A stretch of DNA of 13,197 bases, from positions 1 to 13,197 of the forward strand of contig JAMDDL010000072.1 of NCBI GenBank assembly GCA_023488645.1, in the 5' to 3' direction. This DNA is from Actinomycetota bacterium. GTDB lineage: Bacteria; Actinomycetota; Humimicrobiia; Humimicrobiales; Humimicrobiaceae. The notes under the pieces were generated by a model, which saw only the letters and a program-made list of their open reading frames with translations, was not told the origin of the DNA and did no database searches. Made by a program: the position numbers and the translations under genes. Below, piece after piece: positions 7,175 to 13,197 of the stretch (the stretch's first letter is position 1; each line of letters begins with the position of its first letter).

Positions 7175-8839
7175 ATGTCAAAAAGATCAAGTATAAAACT
7201 GATACCTCTCGGAGGATTTAATGAGATAGGGAAGAACATGATGGTACTTGAAAAAGATGAAGATATGATTATTATAGACTGCGGTGTTATGTTTCCTGAT
7301 GAGGATTTTCCGGGCGTTGATTACATTATCCCTGATTTTTCTTATGTAAAAAGAAATGTTAATAAGCTCAGGGCAATAATAATAACTCACGGGCATGAAG
7401 ACCATATAGGCGGAATTCCATTTCTTTTTAAAGAAGTTATGGCTCCGGTTTATGCTACAAAGCTAACTAAGGGTTTAATAGAATTAAAGTTGAATGAACA
7501 CCAGATTTTTGAGGGCGTCCAGCTTAATGAAATTGATGAAGATGATATGTTAAACATAGGACCGTTTACTATTGAATTTTTCAGAGTAAGTCACAGCATT
7601 CCGGATACAATAGGTATTGCAATTAAAACTGATGTTGGAACAATACTGCACAGCGGAGATTTTAAATTTGATCAAAGTCCTCTCGATGGGAAGATAACTG
7701 AATTTTCAAAAATAGGTACTTATGGCAGAGAAGGAGTTCTTGTTCTTCTTTGTGATAGTACTAATTCCGAAGAAGAAGGTTTTACATTATCTGAAAGAGA
7801 TGTCGGGAAAACTCTTCTTGAAAAATTTACTCAAGCAGAAGGAAGGGTGATAGTTACTACATTTTCTTCACATATTCATAGAATACAGCAGATAGTGGAT
7901 ATGTCGGAAAAGTTTCAGAAAAAGCTTGCAATTTCTGGAAAATCATTGCTTAAAACTATAAAAATTGCATGTGAACTTGGTTATCTGAAGATACCGGAGG
8001 ATCTGATTATTCCAATCAATAAAATAGATGAGTATCCATTGAAAAAAATTACCATACTTGCAACAGGAACACAGGGTGAGCCTCTTTCGGCCTTATATAA
8101 AATGGCTGTAAACGAGCATAAAAGGATTCAGATAATGAAAAGCGATATGGTAATTATCTCAGCTTCGCCAATTCCCGGAAATGAAAAAGCCATTGCAAAT
8201 ATAATAAATATGCTTATTAAACATGGTGCAGATGTATATTATGAATCAATAGCGGGAGTTCATGTCTCCGGTCATGCTGCACAGGAAGAAATTAAAATGA
8301 TGATAAATCTTGTAAGGCCAAGATATTTTATTCCTATTCATGGTGACAACATGCATAAAGTTCAAAATGGAAAAATTGCACAGGAAGTAGGAATTCCTGA
8401 AGAAAATATCGTAATTGCTCAAAACGGAGATGTAATAAAAATCAATTCTAATCTTTGCAGGGTATCAAAAAATATTGATACGAGAACAATTTATGTTGAT
8501 GGTCTTGGATTTGGAGATATTGATGATATTGTTTTAAGAGACAGAAAACTGCTTTCAAGAGATGGAGTTGTTTTAAATATAATAGGCGTTGATTTAAAAA
8601 AGGAAGAAATTTTCTGTGAACCGGATTTAACATTTAAGGGAGTTACTTTTTTGGAAAATTTTGACTCTATAATTAAAGAATGTAAAAATGTAGTTACAGA
8701 AGCTGTAAACAACTGTTTTAAAAATAATATAACAACAGCTTCAACTATTGAAAAATATGCAAATGACCGTCTGGAAAAGTACCTTATTAAAAAAATAAGA
8801 TTAAAGCCTGTAGTAATTACTAAAATATTATCAAATTAA
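7175..8839 (+). CDS. rnj: Ribonuclease J
   Basis: RNase J is a metallo-beta-lactamase/beta-CASP nuclease with 5'-to-3' exonuclease and endonuclease activity, used in mRNA decay and rRNA maturation in bacteria without an RNase E-centred system. Its 554 residues match B. subtilis RNase J1 (555). Zinc motifs are intact: HGHEDH at 72-77, His140 in HSIPD, Asp162 in HSGDFK, and HVSGH at 363-367 plus His389 in PIHGD, which are the beta-CASP and final ligands. The C-terminal domain (about 450-554) is present. The ATG at 7175 has a modest AGGA at 7162-7165. The 87-base gap after dapA is almost pure A/T without a convincing promoter. The gene lies between dapA and ftsK, as in many Gram-positive genomes. 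Whether this is a J1- or J2-type paralogue cannot be told; it may be the only copy. Confidence 0.96.
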   Translation: MSKRSSIKLIPLGGFNEIGKNMMVLEKDEDMIIIDCGVMFPDEDFPGVDYIIPDFSYVKRNVNKLRAIIITHGHEDHIGGIPFLFKEVMAPVYATKLTKGLIELKLNEHQIFEGVQLNEIDEDDMLNIGPFTIEFFRVSHSIPDTIGIAIKTDVGTILHSGDFKFDQSPLDGKITEFSKIGTYGREGVLVLLCDSTNSEEEGFTLSERDVGKTLLEKFTQAEGRVIVTTFSSHIHRIQQIVDMSEKFQKKLAISGKSLLKTIKIACELGYLKIPEDLIIPINKIDEYPLKKITILATGTQGEPLSALYKMAVNEHKRIQIMKSDMVIISASPIPGNEKAIANIINMLIKHGADVYYESIAGVHVSGHAAQEEIKMMINLVRPRYFIPIHGDNMHKVQNGKIAQEVGIPEENIVIAQNGDVIKINSNLCRVSKNIDTRTIYVDGLGFGDIDDIVLRDRKLLSRDGVVLNIIGVDLKKEEIFCEPDLTFKGVTFLENFDSIIKECKNVVTEAVNNCFKNNITTASTIEKYANDRLEKYLIKKIRLKPVVITKILSN

Positions 8840-8889
8840 GCATATTTTTCTTTAATTAAAGTTTTTAAAAATATTTATATTTTTGATAT

Positions 8890-11295
8890 TTGATCTCTAA
8901 AAAAATGACTGCAAATAATATTAAACACAATAAAAAATCCCAATCTGAATTAAGTAAGAAAAAATATAAAACTGATGAAACTGCTGCTGCAAAGAATTAT
9001 ATCAGAAGCAGAAGGGAATTATATGGAATAATAATAATAATGGTTTCCATATTGTTTTTTATCAGCCTTTTTGTTAAGGGTGAAAGCGGAGTAGTTCTCA
9101 AATATATAAATTATTTTTTATCATATTTGTTTGGTGTGGAAAAATATATTTTTTCACTTTTAATTCTTGCCTGGGGTATAGGATTTTTTATAAAAAAATC
9201 TTCATTTTTTAAGATAAGACTAAGCTTTGGTTCCCTGCTTTTTTTTCTTTCACTGTCAGGTCTGCTTGCTATAAGCAGTAACATAAATAATATTTTTGAT
9301 GAAATTTTTATAAGAAGCCATGGCGGAATAACTGGTTCCGGGATATACTACGGATTTTTTAAAATTACAAATAAGGCGGGAGCAGTTACAATCCTTTCAT
9401 TTTTACTGATAATCTCATTGCTAATAATCACAAATGTTTCCTTAATAGAGATAATCAGGAAAATTTCCGAAGGATACAGAGAAAAAAGACAAAAAAGACT
9501 GGAAGAAGGAAGAGATAAAGAAGTTTTTCCTCATTCAGAAAAAGATTCAATTGAATTAAGCGGAGATAAGGATTTTGTAAAAGTAAAATATATTGAAAAT
9601 ATTGAACAGGACTTAAATGATTCAGCTTATAAGAAAAACGGGAAAATAACTGCTAAATTTCCATTTATTACCGATCATGTAAAAAAGTCAACTTTAAATG
9701 CTGAAAATGAAGTTGAAATAAAAGATGATGTTTTAATGAGAACCATGCCTGAAAAAACAGGACAGTACACAAAACAGCCTGCGACAAAAATCAGTAAGGA
9801 ATCGCAGCTTGAGATGTCCATTCCTCAAGAAGAAAGCGAGGATGCAAATTACAAACTGCCGCCGGAAAGTTTGCTGAAAAAATCAAAAACTCTTTCCCCA
9901 AGTTTGTATAAACAGGATATAAAAGAAAATATTTTTATTTTAAATAATCTTTTCAGGGATTTTAATCTTGCAGCAAAAGTAAGTTCAGTTGTAAGAGGTC
10001 CTTCTGTGACTTTGTATGAACTGACACTTTCTCCGGGAGTGAAAGTTCAGCGCCTGTTAAGTCTTGAAGATGATTTTTGTGTTGCGCTTGGCTCTTCGGA
10101 TATCCGTATTTTAACTCCCATCCCAGGTAAATCAGCCATTGGAATTGAGGTTCCAAATAAAATAAAAAGCATTGTTACGCTTGGTGATGTTTATTCACTT
10201 TATAATTCTCCTGTTTCAAAGGAAATATTAAGAGTACCGCTGGGGAAAAATTTATCAGGAGACGTTGTTTATATGGATATAAATCATATGCCTCATTTGC
10301 TTATTGCTGGAGCAACCAATTCAGGTAAAAGTTCATGCATTAACAGTATTGTCATATCGCTTTTATTAAAAATTAAACCTTCGGAAGTTAAATTTATAAT
10401 GATAGATCCGAAAATGGTCGAACTTAGCATTTATAACGGGATACCGCATCTGCTTGCTCCTGTGGTTGTAAATCCTAAAAAAGCTTCAACAGCTCTTTCA
10501 TGGGCTGTAGATGAAATGGAAAACAGGCTTAAAGTATTGTCAGATTACAATTGTAAGAATCTTGAACAGTTTAACAGTGAGGTTGAAAAAAATAAGTCAA
10601 GAGATCCGCATTTAGTCAAACTGCCGTATGTACTGATAATAATAGATGAACTGGCTGATCTGATGATAGTCTCAGCATCAGAAGTTGAAGAAAGCATAAA
10701 CAGAATTGCGCAAATGGGGCGCGCGGTTGGCATACATCTGATAATTGCGACCCAAAGACCTTCAGTAAATGTTATTACCGGAGTAATAAAGGCAAATATT
10801 CCATCAAGAATTGCATTTAATGTTGCATCTAATACTGATTCAAGGGTTATATTGGATATACCCGGAGCTGAAAAACTTATAGGCAGAGGCGACATGCTTT
10901 ATTCTCCCGTTTCATTTTCCAGACCGGAAAGAATTCAGGGAGCATTTGTTACAACGGGAGAAATAGAGATAATAACTGATTATATCAAAGACCAGAAAGG
11001 TTCTTCATATCTTAAAGATATTTTTGAAGCTGATGTTAAAATTGGAAAAAAGGAGATGGAAGATGATCCTTTAATATATGAAGCGCTTGAAGTATTTATT
11101 GAATTTGCACATGCTTCTGCATCATTGCTTCAAAGAAGGTTAAGAATAGGTTATTCCAGAGCTGCACGAATTGTTGATCAGCTTGAAAACAGGGGATTTA
11201 TAAGCGGCTATGATGGTGCAAAACCAAGAGAAGTTTTAATTTCAAGGGAAGATTTTTTAAAATTTAAAAAAGATATGGGAATGGACAGGGAATGA
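8890..11295 (+). CDS. ftsK: DNA translocase FtsK/SpoIIIE
   Basis: FtsK is a septum-anchored hexameric ATPase that pumps DNA and clears the chromosome from the division plane. The 801 residues show four hydrophobic segments at about 45-62, 84-101, 111-129 and 163-182. A charged, Lys/Glu-rich linker follows (about 190-345), then the motor with Walker A GATNSGKS at 474-481 and Walker B LIIIDELADLM at 582-592 (Asp586, Glu587). A C-terminal winged-helix gamma domain (about 735-795, including SASLLQRRLRIGYSRAARIVDQLE) reads polar DNA motifs such as KOPS or SRS. The four-segment membrane domain and length fit the SpoIIIE-like form. The start is uncertain: TTG 8890 or in-frame ATG 8905. Neither has a Shine-Dalgarno, and both precede the first membrane segment, so function is unaffected. 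The stop overlaps cinA as ATGA. Confidence 0.96.
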   Translation: MISKKMTANNIKHNKKSQSELSKKKYKTDETAAAKNYIRSRRELYGIIIIMVSILFFISLFVKGESGVVLKYINYFLSYLFGVEKYIFSLLILAWGIGFFIKKSSFFKIRLSFGSLLFFLSLSGLLAISSNINNIFDEIFIRSHGGITGSGIYYGFFKITNKAGAVTILSFLLIISLLIITNVSLIEIIRKISEGYREKRQKRLEEGRDKEVFPHSEKDSIELSGDKDFVKVKYIENIEQDLNDSAYKKNGKITAKFPFITDHVKKSTLNAENEVEIKDDVLMRTMPEKTGQYTKQPATKISKESQLEMSIPQEESEDANYKLPPESLLKKSKTLSPSLYKQDIKENIFILNNLFRDFNLAAKVSSVVRGPSVTLYELTLSPGVKVQRLLSLEDDFCVALGSSDIRILTPIPGKSAIGIEVPNKIKSIVTLGDVYSLYNSPVSKEILRVPLGKNLSGDVVYMDINHMPHLLIAGATNSGKSSCINSIVISLLLKIKPSEVKFIMIDPKMVELSIYNGIPHLLAPVVVNPKKASTALSWAVDEMENRLKVLSDYNCKNLEQFNSEVEKNKSRDPHLVKLPYVLIIIDELADLMIVSASEVEESINRIAQMGRAVGIHLIIATQRPSVNVITGVIKANIPSRIAFNVASNTDSRVILDIPGAEKLIGRGDMLYSPVSFSRPERIQGAFVTTGEIEIITDYIKDQKGSSYLKDIFEADVKIGKKEMEDDPLIYEALEVFIEFAHASASLLQRRLRIGYSRAARIVDQLENRGFISGYDGAKPREVLISREDFLKFKKDMGMDRE

Positions 11296-12575
11296 AGTCT
11301 GCAATAATCTGTATAGGAACAGAGCTTAATCTGGGGCTTACAGTCAATACAAATGCAACATATATTTCTGAAAAACTTGCTGAAAACGGAATTGAATGCA
11401 ATTTAATTATAACTATAAAAGATGATGAAAAAGATATTATAGATGCTTTGAACTATTCCTTAAATCAGAGTGATACGGTCATAATAAGCGGAGGGTTGGG
11501 TCCCACCGACGATGATATTACAAGAAAGGCAGTTTCAGAAGCTTTGTCCCTGAAGCTTTATAAGGATGACAAGCTTGATAATACAAGTTTAAAATTCAAA
11601 AAAAAAGTCCTGACGGATAAATTAAGAGACAGGCTTTTAAGACAGTCTTATATACCTGAAGGTTCTATTCCTTTTATCCCTAACATTGGAAGCGCATCAG
11701 GTTTTATGATCAACCTGAAGGGAAGAAATAAGAGGATTTTTTCAATTCCAGGAGTGCCCGGGGAAATGAAAGATATGTTTAATAACAATGTTCTTCCAGT
11801 GTTGATAAATCTTTCTGAAAGAAGTGAGGATAATTTAAAATTAAAAAGAAAGATACTTTTAACTACAGGAATAAGTGAAAGTGAAATTGAGGAAAAAATA
11901 AAAGATATTTATAAAGAAAGTGATGTATTGGGAGTAAAAATTGGTATTACTGCTATGCCCGGACTTATAAAGCTGGTTATTGTTTCAAGATCAAGTTCGG
12001 ATGAAATTAATACTAAAAATATTAATATAATATCCGGACGTATTAAAAAAGAAATTGGCTTTTTTATTTATGGTGAAAATGATGATTTGATGATGCAAGC
12101 TCTAAAAAAAAGCATCCTGAATTATGGAAAAAAAATAACAATCAGTACTGCTGAGTCCATGACAGGGGGCTTGATTTCAAGTATGATAACAGATATACCA
12201 GGCAGTTCAGATTATTTTTGCGGCGGGATAATATCATATTCAAATTATGCGAAGATGAATTTACTTAATGTAAAAAAGGATGATTTAAATAAATATGGTG
12301 CGGTAAGTGAACAGGTTTGCAGGCAAATGGCACTATCTTCAAAAAAAATATTTAATTCCGATTATGCAATAGGTGTATCAGGATTTGCAGGACCGGAAGC
12401 AGATGAAAAGGGTAAGAATGTAGGGCTTGTATATACCTGTATTGCAAAACCAGATGGTAGTTTTAAAATTTTTGAAAGCCGATTTACTGGCACAAGGACT
12501 GAAATAAAATTCAGAGTTTCACAGTTTGTTTTAAATATGATAAGAATTGAAATTGAAAAGAACAGGGTAAATTAA
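11292..12575 (+). CDS. cinA: CinA-family protein: ADP-ribose pyrophosphatase-like domain plus nicotinamide-nucleotide amidohydrolase (PncC)
   Basis: The two-domain protein of 427 residues has the standard CinA architecture. The N-terminal molybdopterin-binding-like domain (1-170) has GTELNLG at 9-15 and SGGLGPTDDDIT at 66-77. In characterised homologues this COG1058 part hydrolyses ADP-ribose. The C-terminal PncC domain (about 265-420) converts nicotinamide mononucleotide to nicotinate mononucleotide in NAD recycling; it has TAESMTGG at 286-293, with the conserved Ser289, and GFAGPEADEKGKNVG around 364-378. The usual Gly-rich AGPGG segment reads AGPEA here, a mild deviation. The name comes from competence induction in streptococci, but nothing here implies competence. 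ATG 11292 overlaps the ftsK stop, with GGGA at 11277-11280 as a plausible binding site. cinA upstream of recA is common; recA, if present, would be outside the window. Confidence 0.93.
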   Translation: MKSAIICIGTELNLGLTVNTNATYISEKLAENGIECNLIITIKDDEKDIIDALNYSLNQSDTVIISGGLGPTDDDITRKAVSEALSLKLYKDDKLDNTSLKFKKKVLTDKLRDRLLRQSYIPEGSIPFIPNIGSASGFMINLKGRNKRIFSIPGVPGEMKDMFNNNVLPVLINLSERSEDNLKLKRKILLTTGISESEIEEKIKDIYKESDVLGVKIGITAMPGLIKLVIVSRSSSDEINTKNINIISGRIKKEIGFFIYGENDDLMMQALKKSILNYGKKITISTAESMTGGLISSMITDIPGSSDYFCGGIISYSNYAKMNLLNVKKDDLNKYGAVSEQVCRQMALSSKKIFNSDYAIGVSGFAGPEADEKGKNVGLVYTCIAKPDGSFKIFESRFTGTRTEIKFRVSQFVLNMIRIEIEKNRVN

Positions 12576-12590
12576 AACAGGTGTCTGATA

Positions 12591-13193
12591 TTGGAAAGCG
12601 CCGGCAAACATAAGGCTAAGGAATATAATACTGAAAAATGTAAAAGGCTTTTTATTGCCATAAATCTTTCAGAGGAAGTATGTGATTATTTTTATGACAT
12701 TTCATCAAAATTAAGCAAACATCATAAGGAAATTAAACCAGTTCCATCTCAAAATATTCATATAACATTAAAATTTTTGGGCAATATAAAGGAAAATGAA
12801 ATAAAACAAATATGTCATAATGTTGGGAAGTTTTTAAAGGAAATTAAAAGTTTTAAATTTGAAATTAATGGCTTACTTGACAGTTTTCCAAGGTTATCTG
12901 CTTCCAGAATTCTTTATGGAGTTATTGGAAAAGGAAGCGGGGAAATTGAAAATTTATACTATAAAATTGAAAAAAGTCTTTCTGAACTTGGGACCAGAAA
13001 GGAAGAAAAAAAATTTATTCCGCATATAACAATTGCAAGAATGAAAATGCCTGTTAATTTAACGGAATTTCCTGCAAATCTGAACTTGAAGGAATTTAAG
13101 AATAATGTTTGCAGCAAAGTTGTTCTTTACGAAAGCATTCTTTCCGGAGATATACCTAAATATCGTGTTGAAAGAGAATTTTTATTAAAATAA
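12591..13193 (+). CDS. thpR: RNA 2',3'-cyclic phosphodiesterase (2H family, LigT/ThpR)
   Basis: ThpR is a 2H phosphoesterase that opens 2',3'-cyclic phosphate RNA ends and, in vitro, can join 2'-5' tRNA-half termini. The two catalytic H-x-T motifs are present: HIT at 57-59 in NIHITLKFLG and HIT at 145-147 in FIPHITIAR. The family core begins at KRLFIAINL (18-26), and the C-terminal ...VVLYESILS segment matches family ends, so 200 residues is a complete protein with about 17 extra residues at the front. The start is TTG at 12591 with AGGTG at 12579-12583, seven bases away. No start codon lies nearer the core, so the extension seems real. It is 15 bases after cinA, probably co-transcribed. The true substrate in bacteria is poorly defined. 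Confidence 0.92.
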   Translation: MESAGKHKAKEYNTEKCKRLFIAINLSEEVCDYFYDISSKLSKHHKEIKPVPSQNIHITLKFLGNIKENEIKQICHNVGKFLKEIKSFKFEINGLLDSFPRLSASRILYGVIGKGSGEIENLYYKIEKSLSELGTRKEEKKFIPHITIARMKMPVNLTEFPANLNLKEFKNNVCSKVVLYESILSGDIPKYRVEREFLLK

Positions 13194-13197
13194 ATTC

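Noticed and set aside
8850..8866. Palindrome CTTTAATTAAAG followed by a T-run after rnj, as a terminator
   Set aside because: The hairpin would have only four A/U-rich pairs around a four-base loop; this is too weak and is expected by chance in such AT-rich sequence.

Overview
The window is a compact, AT-rich stretch of bacterial chromosome. All ten complete genes lie on the + strand, and the upstream end holds the tail of an eleventh. It reads as a conserved housekeeping neighbourhood: ribF, rpsO, pnp, an M16 zinc protease, dapB, dapA, rnj, ftsK, cinA and thpR. This order resembles the rpsO-pnp-protease-dap-rnj-ftsK/spoIIIE-cinA-(recA) blocks of Gram-positive-type bacteria. M16 followed directly by dapB is most like Actinomycetota, and the dap genes plus RNase J plus SpoIIIE block is also seen in Firmicutes. 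The low G+C and heavy use of TTG start codons suggest an uncultured AT-rich lineage, for example Atribacterota or a deep-branching actinobacterial group. The sequence alone does not settle which.

Layout: 1-86 is the end of an unidentified upstream gene. Positions 152-1105 encode the FAD-forming enzyme RibF. Positions 1106-1312 are non-coding and carry a plausible sigma-70-type promoter for rpsO. rpsO and pnp (1313-3790) form a tight ribosomal protein S15/PNPase pair. Positions 3791-4096 are a 306-base gap. M16 protease-dapB-dapA (4097-7087) are closely packed, with an ATGA overlap between the first two. rnj (7175-8839) and ftsK (8890-11295) follow. cinA overlaps ftsK by four bases, and thpR ends four bases before the window edge.

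Functionally the segment combines RNA processing and decay (PNPase, RNase J, ThpR), translation (S15), cofactor metabolism and repair (RibF, CinA/PncC), two consecutive lysine/diaminopimelate enzymes (DapA, DapB) for peptidoglycan precursors, chromosome segregation at division (FtsK) and a processing protease.

The one part that the genes do not explain is the gap between pnp and the M16 gene. It contains a 134-base island (3869-4002) of about 51% G+C in an AT-rich background. The island is bounded by 20-base inverted repeats and folds by hand into a three-way-junction RNA with two internal hairpins and a possible loop-loop pseudoknot. A separate stem-loop (4014-4053) follows just before the protease gene. 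I could not match it to a riboswitch or housekeeping RNA that I know. It is either a structured non-coding or cis-regulatory RNA, or a small non-autonomous inverted-repeat mobile element. It is the best candidate here for something undescribed.
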